41,704 nt of DNA, taken from assembly GCA_902618485.1 (NCBI GenBank), contig CACNAR010000007.1, positions 1-41,704 of the forward strand, written 5' to 3'. Position 1 is the stretch's first letter, and every line of letters begins with the position of its first letter. Made by a program: the position numbers and the translations under genes. This document shows, in pieces, positions 24,748-33,489 of this stretch. Origin of the DNA: an uncultured Pelagibacteraceae bacterium. Its GTDB lineage: Bacteria; Pseudomonadota; Alphaproteobacteria; Pelagibacterales; Pelagibacteraceae. Under the pieces are notes generated by a model. It worked only from the letters and a program-made list of their open reading frames with translations. It was not told where the DNA came from and made no database searches.

Positions 24748-26436
24748 ATGAGCCAATTGAGTTTGAAATTAAAAAAACTTTATGAAGAAAAAAAATATAA
24801 AGAAATCATAAATATTATTAATGAACTTGATGATATTAATTTAAACTCTGGGTTACTAAATTTGTTAGGTGTATGCAAAATGCAGCATAACAATTCGGCA
24901 GAAACTTTAAAAAGTGCTATTCAAGATTTCAGGAAAGCTTATTTAAGAGAAAAAAAAACTCAAAATTCCCTAAACGCCTTAAAAAATTTCATAAATGCAT
25001 CCATTGATCTTTTTGATATCGAATTCAAATCGAATGAAGTAAATTTAACAGATAATATTCTCAAGGAAATTTTTTCATATTTCAAAGATAATAAAGATTA
25101 TTTTGAAAAAAATGATGAACTTACAAGAGCTTTGGTAAGAGCATTAGTTCGTAATGTAGATATAGAAAAGGTTATCTATTACCTTAATCAAATCGCTGAA
25201 AAAAAAACCTCCAGTATTGATGCCTTAGCATCATACATTTATTATCAAAGTTTTATTTATAATTGGGATCAAAAAAGTTTTTTAGAATATTCTCAAATTC
25301 TTGATCAAAAATTAATTACTTTCCCTCAAAATAAATTAGTTGAAATAAGTGGTTCGGATAGAAAAAAAATTAATATTGGCTTTCACTCTGCTGATATAAG
25401 ATCCAGACATTCTGTCACTCATTTTTTAAAAACAGTTTTATATAACTTTGATAAAAACAAATTTAATATAAACATTTATCTTGGTTGTAAAAAACATCAG
25501 GAAGATGCAACTACCCAGGAATTTAGAAATTATGTGGACAAGATGATTAATATAGTGAACATGAGCGATGTTGACGTTATAAATCTAATTAGGAACGACA
25601 AAATTGACATTTTAATTGACCTGATGGGGCTTATATCTAACCACCGATTGTCTCTTTATAAAAATCGATTAGCCCCAACACAAATAACTTGGTGTGGTTT
25701 TCAGAATACAACAGGAATTAAAGAAATGGACTATATAATTGTAGATAAAAATTTGATTTTTGAAGATGAGGAAAAACTGTACTCCGAAAAAATTTTATAC
25801 ATGGAAGATATTTGGAATTGTCATTGTGGTTTCGACATACCAAGATTACAGACCTTAGCCCCAATAGCTAAAAATAAATTTATAACTTTTGGATCCTTTA
25901 ACAATTATAATAAAATAAATGATAGAGTTATAAAGGTTTGGTCAAAAATATTAAAAAAAGTGAAGAATTCAAAATTAATTTTAAAATCTTCCAATGCCTC
26001 TTTTAGATCTGCAATGGCTGAAAAATTTAGCAAAAATGATGTTATAAATTCTGTTGAATTTTTGTCTTATAAAGAAAATTTTGAAGATCACTTAAATCAG
26101 TATAAAAAAATAGATATTGCATTAGACACTTTTCCTTACAATGGTGTCACGACATCTTTCGAGGCAATCTGGATGGGTGTTCCTGTACTTACGATGAAAG
26201 GATTTAATTATAATTCTAGAAGTGGTGAGTCTATTAATAAAAATCTTAACTTGCAGGAATTAATTGCTGAAAATGAAAATGATTATATAGATATTGCTGT
26301 GAGTTTAGAAAAAAATGTTGAAAATCTGAAAAAATTACGAAATTTAGTCTTTGATAATGCTTTAAGTTCTCCTTTATTTGATCAAAAGAAATTTTCAAAC
26401 CAATTTTTCAAATCTTTAGAAAAAATATATAATTAA
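24748..26436 (+). CDS. GT41-type (OGT/SPINDLY-like) glycosyltransferase with helical-repeat N terminus
   Basis: A 562-residue protein. The N-terminal ~190 residues are paired amphipathic helices like degenerate TPRs (SGLLNLLGVCKMQHN resembles a TPR first helix). The C-terminal part matches the O-GlcNAc transferase fold: NIGFHSADIRSRHSVTHF, the ILIDLMGLISNHR loop, RLAPTQITWCGFQNTTGI (compare APVQVxWxGYPxTTG), FGSFNNYNKI, and the sugar-nucleotide part ALDTFPYNGVTTSFEAIWMGVPVLT. It would add a sugar to a protein or other acceptor, donor unknown. It sits between rho and mnmE, where related genomes usually have no such gene, and has its own TATAAT at 24728–24733. Confidence 0.85.
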   Translation: MSQLSLKLKKLYEEKKYKEIINIINELDDINLNSGLLNLLGVCKMQHNNSAETLKSAIQDFRKAYLREKKTQNSLNALKNFINASIDLFDIEFKSNEVNLTDNILKEIFSYFKDNKDYFEKNDELTRALVRALVRNVDIEKVIYYLNQIAEKKTSSIDALASYIYYQSFIYNWDQKSFLEYSQILDQKLITFPQNKLVEISGSDRKKINIGFHSADIRSRHSVTHFLKTVLYNFDKNKFNINIYLGCKKHQEDATTQEFRNYVDKMINIVNMSDVDVINLIRNDKIDILIDLMGLISNHRLSLYKNRLAPTQITWCGFQNTTGIKEMDYIIVDKNLIFEDEEKLYSEKILYMEDIWNCHCGFDIPRLQTLAPIAKNKFITFGSFNNYNKINDRVIKVWSKILKKVKNSKLILKSSNASFRSAMAEKFSKNDVINSVEFLSYKENFEDHLNQYKKIDIALDTFPYNGVTTSFEAIWMGVPVLTMKGFNYNSRSGESINKNLNLQELIAENENDYIDIAVSLEKNVENLKKLRNLVFDNALSSPLFDQKKFSNQFFKSLEKIYN

Positions 26437-26446
26437 CAAAATTTTT

Positions 26447-27778
26447 ATGACGATTTATGCTTTGTCGACTGGTCCAGGTGTCTCTGGAGTTGCAATTATA
26501 AGAATTTCTGGACCTGATACTTTGAAGGTAATTAAATTATTAACAAACAAAAATGCTCCAAGGCCTAGAGAAGCGACTCTCCGTAAAATAAACAATATCA
26601 ATACTTCTGAGATTATAGACGAGGGAATAGTTTTGTGGTTTCCTGGCCCTGAGAGCTACACAGGTGAAGATATGGCTGAGATACAAGTACACGGAAGTAA
26701 GGCAGTAATTGATGCAATTCATAAGAACATCTCAAATATTGAAAATTGTCGACTTGCAGAACCTGGTGAATTTACAAAGCTTGCATTTCAAAATGGAAAA
26801 ATTGATTTATTAAAAGCAGAAAGTGTAGCCGACTTAATTTCTTCTGAAACTGAAATTCAAAGAAAGCAAGCAGTTAAAATTATGAGTGGACGTTCAGCGA
26901 ATAAATTTAATACATTAAGAGAAAAGCTTTTAAAAATTTTATCTCACGTTGAGGCTAAAATAGATTTTCCAGATGAAGATTTGCCAAAAGATATTCTAAA
27001 TAAAATCAAAAAAGATGCAGATGAAGTTTTAAAAAATATAGAAAAGATTTTGAATGATCAAAAAGTAGGAGAGAGAATTAGGGAGGGATTTAAAATTGCA
27101 ATTCTAGGACCAACTAATGCTGGTAAGTCTAGCTTAATTAATCATTTATCTAATAGAGATGTTGCAATAGTCTCTGAAATAGCTGGAACAACAAGAGATG
27201 TTGTAGAAACTCATCTTAATATAGATGGTTATCCAGTAATAGTTTCTGATACTGCCGGTATAAGAGAATCTGTAGACGAAATTGAAAAAAAAGGCATTAA
27301 ATTATCTCTAAACAGAGCAGAAGAAGCAGACCTGAAACTAGTAGTAGTAGATGCCAAAAACATTGATTTTACTGATACTTTGAGGGGTTTATTAGACGAT
27401 AATGCGATTTTAGTTTTAAATAAATCTGATCTTTTAGAAAAAGATATTGATCCAGAAATAAACAGAATAAATCACGTTCTAATATCATTAAAAAATAATT
27501 TGAATATTGATAAACTAATTCAAAAAATAAAAAAAATATTAAAAAGTAAATTCATCACAAGTGATGATATTCTTATTACTAGAGAACGACATAGACAACA
27601 TCTTGAGCAATGTGTATCTCATTTAAAAAGATTTAATCAAAAGAAGGAAGCTGAAGATTTTGATATAGCAGCCGAAGATTTAAGACTAGCAGCACGACAT
27701 CTTGGCATGATAGTTGGAAAAGTTGATGTTGAAGAGATATTAGGTAGTATTTTTAATGATTTTTGCATAGGAAAATAA
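26447..27778 (+). CDS. mnmE: tRNA uridine-5-carboxymethylaminomethyl modification GTPase MnmE
   Basis: A 443-residue GTPase acting with MnmG on wobble uridine 34 of certain tRNAs. The N-terminal tetrahydrofolate-binding domain has TIYALSTGPGVSGVAIIRISGP and EIQVHGSKAV. The helical part follows, with the G domain inserted: GPTNAGKSSLIN (G1), GTTRDVVE (G2), DTAGIRES (G3) and NKSDL (G4). It ends FCIGK, with the conserved catalytic Cys. It is the first of the mnmE–mnmG–rsmG–parA–parB series, the classic origin-proximal block. Confidence 0.98.
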   Translation: MTIYALSTGPGVSGVAIIRISGPDTLKVIKLLTNKNAPRPREATLRKINNINTSEIIDEGIVLWFPGPESYTGEDMAEIQVHGSKAVIDAIHKNISNIENCRLAEPGEFTKLAFQNGKIDLLKAESVADLISSETEIQRKQAVKIMSGRSANKFNTLREKLLKILSHVEAKIDFPDEDLPKDILNKIKKDADEVLKNIEKILNDQKVGERIREGFKIAILGPTNAGKSSLINHLSNRDVAIVSEIAGTTRDVVETHLNIDGYPVIVSDTAGIRESVDEIEKKGIKLSLNRAEEADLKLVVVDAKNIDFTDTLRGLLDDNAILVLNKSDLLEKDIDPEINRINHVLISLKNNLNIDKLIQKIKKILKSKFITSDDILITRERHRQHLEQCVSHLKRFNQKKEAEDFDIAAEDLRLAARHLGMIVGKVDVEEILGSIFNDFCIGK

Positions 27779-27888
27779 AAGAAATACTCGTAATTTTCAT
27801 AGATTATTGCCAACTTACCCTGATAAATAGCATTTAATATAAAAAATACAAATCTTGTAAATATTTTATTCGAATATAAATTTACGTA

Positions 27889-29760
27889 ATGAAAAAAAAT
27901 TTATCTTTTGATGTAGTAGTAATCGGAGGAGGCCATGCAGGCTGTGAAGCAGCTGCAGCATCTGCTCGACTTGGCGTTAATACTGCCCTGTTCACTCACA
28001 ATAAAAATACCATAGGAGAAATGTCATGTAATCCTGCAATAGGTGGTTTAGGAAAAGGTCATCTGGTGAGAGAAATTGATGCTTTAGATGGGGTTATGGG
28101 CGAGGTAGCTGATAAGTCTGGAATACAGTTTAGACTGTTAAACAGAAGTAGGGGTCCAGCAGTAAGAGGACCAAGAACTCAATCTGATAGATCACTTTAT
28201 CGAAAATTTATGCAAGAAAAACTTGTAAACTATTGTAATTTAATGATTTTTTCAGACCCTGTAATTAAGTTTATTTTTAAAAATAACGAAATAAAAGGTT
28301 TTTTAACCTTAAAAGGTAATAAGGTTAGTTGTAACAAGTTAATACTTACAACCGGCACATTTTTAAATGGTCTGATACATATCGGTGATGAGAGAACTCC
28401 CGCTGGTCGATTTAATGAAAAGCCAAGTACTGGTTTAAGTGAACAGTTAAAGAAATATAATTTTAAGATAGGCAGATTAAAAACTGGAACACCACCAAGG
28501 TTAGACTCTAGAACTATTAATTTCCAAAAATTGGAAAAACAATCTGCAGATGATGATCCTTACTTTTTTTCTTTCTTAACAAAAAAAAATCTAAACAAAC
28601 AAGTATCTTGCTTTATGACTTACACTAATGAAAAGGTTCATAAAATTATAGAAAAGAATTTATCCAAAAGTGCAATGTACTCTGGTAATATACAGGGTGT
28701 AGGTCCAAGATATTGTCCTTCAATAGAAGATAAGATTGTAAAATTTGCTGATAAGACAAGACATCAGATATTTTTAGAGCCAGAGGGCCTTAATGATCAT
28801 ACAATCTATCCAAATGGTATATCAACTTCTCTACCAGAGGTTGTTCAATATGAAATACTTAATAATATCAGTGGTTTAGAGAATGTCAAAGTTATACGTC
28901 CTGGATATGCTATAGAATACGATTATATTGATCCTAGAGAACTTCTTTTGACATTAGAAACAAAGAAAATAAAGAATCTATTCCTTGCAGGTCAAATTAA
29001 CGGAACTACAGGCTACGAGGAGGCTGCAGCGCAAGGCCTTATAGCTGGGATTAATGCTGCTCTTTCGCTAAAAAAAATGGAGCCTTTTATTCTTGATAGA
29101 TCTGATGCCTATATTGGAGTAATGATAGATGATTTAGTTACTAAGGGTGTTGCTGAGCCTTATAGAATGTTTACATCAAGAGCTGAATATAGATTAAGCC
29201 TCAGATCAGATAATGCTGATCTAAGACTTACTCATAAGGGTATTAATATAGGATTAATCTCTGATATTAGAAAAGTGATATTTGAGGATAAATTCCGAAA
29301 ATTGAGCAAAATATCGCTGCAGATGTCTAATTTAAGTATTTCTCCCTCTAAAGCTGAAAAATTCGGTATCAAAATAGCTAAAGATGGCGTATTTCGAACA
29401 GCTGAAGAGATTTTAACTCAAAGAACTGTTAATATGAGTAAAATTAGGGATATATGGCCTGAAATTGTAGATTATGGTGCTGATATAGACGAGCAAATAG
29501 AGATTAATTCTCATTATAGAGGATATTTAAAAAAGCAAAAAGCAGATATCTTGGCATTTAAAAGAGATGAGAATCTAATTATACCGGATAATATTGATTA
29601 CGACCAATTTTCTGGTCTATCTAACGAGGTGAAAGCGAAATTCAAAGAAATTAAGCCTAAAACTATGGGTCAGGCCCTAAGAATTGACGGAATTACACCA
29701 GCAGCAGTATATATTTTGTTGTCACATGTCAAAAGAAAGTCTATTAAGCATATAGCTTAA
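27889..29760 (+). CDS. mnmG: tRNA uridine-5-carboxymethylaminomethyl modification enzyme MnmG (GidA)
   Basis: A 623-residue FAD enzyme partnering Mnm[22 protein letters not shown] is the FAD-binding fold, followed by [53 protein letters not shown] and [28 protein letters not shown]. Both conserved cysteines ([12 protein letters not shown]) are present. It is separated from mnmE by a 110-base spacer that holds a TATAAA at 27875–27880 but no convincing -35. Its stop overlaps the rsmG start by one base. Confidence 0.98.
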   Translation: MKKNLSFDVVVIGGGHAGCEAAAASARLGVNTALFTHNKNTIGEMSCNPAIGGLGKGHLVREIDALDGVMGEVADKSGIQFRLLNRSRGPAVRGPRTQSDRSLYRKFMQEKLVNYCNLMIFSDPVIKFIFKNNEIKGFLTLKGNKVSCNKLILTTGTFLNGLIHIGDERTPAGRFNEKPSTGLSEQLKKYNFKIGRLKTGTPPRLDSRTINFQKLEKQSADDDPYFFSFLTKKNLNKQVSCFMTYTNEKVHKIIEKNLSKSAMYSGNIQGVGPRYCPSIEDKIVKFADKTRHQIFLEPEGLNDHTIYPNGISTSLPEVVQYEILNNISGLENVKVIRPGYAIEYDYIDPRELLLTLETKKIKNLFLAGQINGTTGYEEAAAQGLIAGINAALSLKKMEPFILDRSDAYIGVMIDDLVTKGVAEPYRMFTSRAEYRLSLRSDNADLRLTHKGINIGLISDIRKVIFEDKFRKLSKISLQMSNLSISPSKAEKFGIKIAKDGVFRTAEEILTQRTVNMSKIRDIWPEIVDYGADIDEQIEINSHYRGYLKKQKADILAFKRDENLIIPDNIDYDQFSGLSNEVKAKFKEIKPKTMGQALRIDGITPAAVYILLSHVKRKSIKHIA

Positions 29761-30407
29761 TGGATAACTCAATTTTAAATTTTTACTCAAAAATTCCAAT
29801 CCCGAATGTTTCACGTGAAACCTGTTTTGAGCTTGAGAGCTTAATTTCAATGATAAGGCAAAAAAATAATCAAATTAACATAATTAGTAAAAAAACTGCA
29901 GAAATTAACGAAATACGCGAAAGACATATACTAGATTCAGCACAAATAATTGATTTCATTGATTTAAATAGTAATACAACCTCTGATTTAGGCACAGGAG
30001 GTGGGATGCCAGGACTTGTTATAGCAATTGTCATGAAAACGATGAAAAATTCGTTAAAAATAAATCTTTATGAAAAAAGTCATCATAAATGTGCTTTTTT
30101 GAAAGATGTTTCAAAAAAATTAAACCTGAATACAGAAATTATTCAAAAAGATATATTTACACTTAAGAACATTGAAACAGGAACCATAATATCAAGAGCA
30201 TTTAAACCTATGCCCATAATTTTGGATCTAGTAAATGAAAATTTTAGGCAATTCAATAATTTAATCTTATTTATGGGAAAAAGTGGCAGAAAAATTTTAG
30301 GTGAAACCTTAAAAATTTGGGATTTGGATTATAAAGAAAAAAAAAGCATGACTAGCGCCGACTCATTTATAATCAACATTAAAAAGATTAAAAAAAAAAA
30401 TTTGTGA
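29760..30407 (+). CDS. rsmG: 16S rRNA (guanine-527-N7) methyltransferase RsmG (GidB)
   Basis: A 215-residue class I methyltransferase that makes m7G527 in 16S rRNA. The SAM-binding motif is SDLGTGGGMPGLVIAI; INIISKKTAEINEIRERHILDS is the family's N-terminal signature, and IISRAFKPM the conserved catalytic-region motif. Codons 16–21 (Asn-Val-Ser-Arg-Glu-Thr) contain the parS site. It overlaps mnmG by one base and parA by four (GTGA). Confidence 0.95.
   Translation: MDNSILNFYSKIPIPNVSRETCFELESLISMIRQKNNQINIISKKTAEINEIRERHILDSAQIIDFIDLNSNTTSDLGTGGGMPGLVIAIVMKTMKNSLKINLYEKSHHKCAFLKDVSKKLNLNTEIIQKDIFTLKNIETGTIISRAFKPMPIILDLVNENFRQFNNLILFMGKSGRKILGETLKIWDLDYKEKKSMTSADSFIINIKKIKKKNL
29807..29822. 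promoter_or_regulatory. parS: parS centromere site inside rsmG
   Basis: TGTTTCACGTGAAACC matches the bacterial parS consensus TGTTTCACGTGAAACA at 15 of 16 positions and contains the perfect 14-bp palindrome GTTTCACGTGAAAC (29808–29821). parS inside gidB, just upstream of parAB, is well known in other bacteria. ParB would bind here to nucleate the partition complex. I noticed no second full site in the window. Confidence 0.93.
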
Positions 30408-31198
30408 AAATAATTTCAATAATAAATCAAAAGGGTGGCGTTGGAAAAACAACTACAGTAATTAATTTGGCATCAGCTTTAACTCAACAAAATAAAAAAA
30501 TTTTAATTATTGATTTAGATCCCCAAGGAAATGCTACCACTGGATTAGGATTATCTAATACTAATCAATCAGATCAAACAATTTATGGAATCTTAAATGG
30601 AACAATGTCAATTTCAAATGTTATTAAGAAGACAAAATTTGAAAATCTCGATTTGATAACATCCAATGTAGATTTATCAGGTCTAGAAGTCGAAACAGCT
30701 GGTGATAGCGATAGAGCTTTCATTTTAAAGAGCAAATTAACCGCTTATTTAAACGATTCTAGCGGACTTTATGATTATGTGCTTATTGATTGTCCTCCCT
30801 CCTTAAGTTTACTAACAGTGATGGCTTTAGTATCATCAAACTCTCTTTTAGTTCCCCTTCAAACAGAATTTTTTGCATTAGAGGGTCTGACACAACTCAT
30901 GAAGACGATTGATAGAATAAAAGTAAATCTTAATCCGTCTTTAGAAATTCAAGGAATACTTTTAACAATGTATGATAGAAGAAATAAGTTGTCTTCTCAG
31001 GTAGAACAAGAGGCACGTGATTATTTTAAAGATAAAGTCTATCAAACAGTGATACCAAGAAATGTAAGATTATCTGAAGCACCTTCTCATGGTGTACCTG
31101 TCCTTATATATGATAAAAATTGTCCAGGTAGTAAATCTTATTACAATTTTACTGACGAATTCATTGAACAAGAAAATAAAATGGGGAGTGCCGCATAA
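30404..31198 (+). CDS. parA: Chromosome-partitioning ATPase ParA (Soj)
   Basis: A 264-residue Walker-type ATPase that drives segregation of the ParB–parS complex. The deviant Walker A is KGGVGKTT (residues 10–17), with the signature Lys; IIDLDPQGNATTGLG is A', and YDYVLIDCPPSLSLL is Walker B. The start is GTG at 30404, overlapping the rsmG TGA; the protein begins right at the ATPase strand, without the N-terminal HTH of plasmid type Ia ParA. Its TAA overlaps the parB ATG. Confidence 0.97.
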   Translation: MKIISIINQKGGVGKTTTVINLASALTQQNKKILIIDLDPQGNATTGLGLSNTNQSDQTIYGILNGTMSISNVIKKTKFENLDLITSNVDLSGLEVETAGDSDRAFILKSKLTAYLNDSSGLYDYVLIDCPPSLSLLTVMALVSSNSLLVPLQTEFFALEGLTQLMKTIDRIKVNLNPSLEIQGILLTMYDRRNKLSSQVEQEARDYFKDKVYQTVIPRNVRLSEAPSHGVPVLIYDKNCPGSKSYYNFTDEFIEQENKMGSAA

Positions 31199-32040
31199 TG
31201 AATTCACAAATAAAAAAAGGTTTAGGTCGAGGTTTATCATCTTTAATCGGTGAGACTAGAGTTGAGGCTAAAACTAATAAACTTTCATTAAGTGACATCA
31301 TTCCAAATAAATTTCAACCAAGAAAAGTTTTTGAAGAAGAAAACTTACAAGATCTGACCAATTCAATAAAAGAACGAGGTGTGATTCAGCCAATCATTGT
31401 AAGAAAGTCAAATTCTGATAACTCTAAATACGAGATTATAGCAGGAGAGAGACGATGGCTGGCAGCAAGAAAGGCAGGTTTGCATGATATCCCTGTGGTT
31501 GTCACTGAGGCGGATGATTTGAAATCACTTGAGTTTGCCATAGTTGAAAATGTGCAAAGGCATGATTTAAATCCCCTAGAAGAGGCCCAGGGATATAAAA
31601 GATTAATTGACGAATTTTCCTACGATCAAGAAAAAGTTTCCAAATTTATCGGTAAAAGTAGAAGTTATATTACAAATTCCTTAAGATTACTGAATCTACC
31701 AGCAGATGTTCTTAGCTATCTTGAACTAAGAAAAATCACGCCCGGTCATGCTAAGGTTCTTGTCGGACTAGATAATGCGAGTTTTATTGCTAGTAAGATT
31801 ATAGAAAAGAAGTTATCCGTAAGACAATCAGAAAATTTTGTAAAATTATTTAAAAGATCTAAAAAAGTAAATTTATATAAAGATCCAAATATAAAAAATC
31901 TAGAAGAAACTATTTCGAATAAAATTGGACTTAACGTATCAATAAAAAGTAATAAAAGAAATAAAGGCTCAATTACAATTTCATTTCATGACAGCGATCA
32001 ATTAAATAAACTAATTGATATAATAAAAAATAATTACTAA
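31198..32040 (+). CDS. parB: Chromosome-partitioning CTPase/DNA-binding protein ParB (Spo0J)
   Basis: A 280-residue protein. The N-terminal GLGRGLSSLIGE contacts ParA; SLSDIIPNKFQPRKVFEEENLQDL and ERGVIQPIIVRK are box I; AGERRWLAARKAGL is the CTP-binding box II with GERRW; VQRHDLNPLEEAQGYKRLI and the following DQEKVSKFIGKSRSYITNSLRLLNLP form the HTH that reads parS. The C-terminal ~50 residues are the dimerisation domain. It is convergent with holA with 5 bases between stops. Confidence 0.97.
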   Translation: MNSQIKKGLGRGLSSLIGETRVEAKTNKLSLSDIIPNKFQPRKVFEEENLQDLTNSIKERGVIQPIIVRKSNSDNSKYEIIAGERRWLAARKAGLHDIPVVVTEADDLKSLEFAIVENVQRHDLNPLEEAQGYKRLIDEFSYDQEKVSKFIGKSRSYITNSLRLLNLPADVLSYLELRKITPGHAKVLVGLDNASFIASKIIEKKLSVRQSENFVKLFKRSKKVNLYKDPNIKNLEETISNKIGLNVSIKSNKRNKGSITISFHDSDQLNKLIDIIKNNY

Positions 32041-32045
32041 AAAAA

Positions 32046-33029
32046 TTAAGTCGATTTTTCTAGTAAAAAGTTTGTTGTTAGATTTATTGAATTGACTGAA
32101 TTTTTCTTTATTTGATACTCCACATCATTTATTTCTATAATCAAATTTTTTAATTTATTGATTGACCACATATTTATTTGATCTTTTATAATACTTTTGT
32201 CTTTCCAAAAAATTGGTGGCTTTGCATTATCTATTGTTGCATTAATATTTTTATTTAATTGAAATTGGGTTACAAGATTTAAAAGATCTTTTGTTTTCTT
32301 GAGTAAAGTTCGAATAATAACAATACAATCTTCATTTGAAAAAATATTATCGTTAAGAATATTAAATAATTTTTTTTGATTTTTAACTAAACAACTATTA
32401 ATTAACTCATTTACGCTATGGTTTTCTGAGAGATTAATGATTTTGAAAACTTCTTCATTATTTATCTTTTTTTTGTCTTTTAAATAAAGTTCAATTTTTT
32501 CTATTTCATTTAATAGATTTCTTCTGTCACTAGCACATTTTCCTACCAAAACACTAATACATTCGTTTGATAACAATATTTTTCTCTCTCTTAATGCTTG
32601 TCGAGCAATTCTCAGAAGAGTATCAAAATTATCTGGATAGAATGCAATTGATACTAATTTTTTTTTTGATTTTTCAAAAAAGTTTCTTAATTTAGATTTT
32701 TTCTCTAAAACATCTGAGTTAAGTATAAATATTATATCATTTATATTCCTATCAATTAACTGTTCAACAATCTTGATTATTTTATCTGTACACCTATTTA
32801 TTATTATAATTTTATCATTATCGAAAAATGATTTATTGAGATTGTTCGCGAAAAATTCTTCGGTGTTATCAATTACTTGTTTTTCATCGTAACGTTTACC
32901 TTTTACGTTAAATTTATTTGTAATTTTTCTGATTTCCTCGTTCTTATATCCCTCGTTTTTACCATGAAATAATAAGAAATTCGTAATCTCAAAATTCAAT
33001 TTATTTAACTCAAAATATTTTAAGATCAT
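32046..33029 (-). CDS. holA: DNA polymerase III delta subunit (clamp-loader wrench)
   Basis: A 327-residue protein of low sequence conservation. The N-terminal NFLLFHGKNEGYKNEEIRKI is the delta-subunit opening (x-Y-G-E-x-x-L-like), SFFDNDKIIIINRC fits the following strand, and the middle LRERKILLSNECISVLVGKCASDRRNLLNEIEKIELYL is the characteristic helical motif (LxxxVGxDxRxLxNEIEKL). No Walker site, as expected. It follows lptE with a one-base overlap and precedes nothing on its strand, the usual leuS–lptE–holA order. Confidence 0.9.
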   Translation of the reverse strand: MILKYFELNKLNFEITNFLLFHGKNEGYKNEEIRKITNKFNVKGKRYDEKQVIDNTEEFFANNLNKSFFDNDKIIIINRCTDKIIKIVEQLIDRNINDIIFILNSDVLEKKSKLRNFFEKSKKKLVSIAFYPDNFDTLLRIARQALRERKILLSNECISVLVGKCASDRRNLLNEIEKIELYLKDKKKINNEEVFKIINLSENHSVNELINSCLVKNQKKLFNILNDNIFSNEDCIVIIRTLLKKTKDLLNLVTQFQLNKNINATIDNAKPPIFWKDKSIIKDQINMWSINKLKNLIIEINDVEYQIKKNSVNSINLTTNFLLEKST

Positions 33030-33484
33030 TACATTTGTGAAATTTGGCTTATTAATCTATTTATTATTAGATTTGTAGCGTTTTCCTTTTTTATCTTTTC
33101 TAAATTACTTTCTTCAAATTTGTTACTAAAGTTCTTAATTAAAAAATCTTCTTTGAATTTAAGAGTATTTAATTTGTTCCCTTTTTTAATTTGAAAAGCT
33201 ATTTCAATAATTACTAAATAATTTGTTGTTTTTCCTGAGAGATTTTTTGATTGAGAGACTTTTTTATATGATGATGTAGATGAAATAGAAATTTTTTTTT
33301 CATTTTTTGTTGTTTGATATTTTTTTAATTTTTTATCTATTAAATTATTAATTTCTGCATCTCCATTGAACTCAATTTTTTCAATAAAAAAATTGTAGTT
33401 ATCTTTGCTAGAATAAATTGGTGAGTATTCACAACCTAATATTAAAAATGGAATAAATATAAAAATGTAAATGTATTTTCTCAT
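33029..33484 (-). CDS. lptE: LPS-assembly lipoprotein LptE-like
   Basis: A 151-residue lipoprotein: residues 4–17 are hydrophobic and LILGC is a lipobox with Cys18 as the lipidation site. The mature part has the YSPIYSS opening and the two helix/four strand layout seen in LptE, the plug of the LptD LPS translocon. Sequence conservation of LptE is low, so the call leans on the lipobox, the size and the conserved location between leuS and holA. It lies 5 bases after leuS. Confidence 0.75.
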   Translation of the reverse strand: MRKYIYIFIFIPFLILGCEYSPIYSSKDNYNFFIEKIEFNGDAEINNLIDKKLKKYQTTKNEKKISISSTSSYKKVSQSKNLSGKTTNYLVIIEIAFQIKKGNKLNTLKFKEDFLIKNFSNKFEESNLEKIKKENATNLIINRLISQISQM

Positions 33485-33489
33485 TTAAT

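Noticed and set aside
27779..27888. Small RNA or riboswitch between mnmE and mnmG
   Set aside because: No stable paired structure or known riboswitch pattern seen; it probably holds only the mnmG promoter (TATAAA at 27875).
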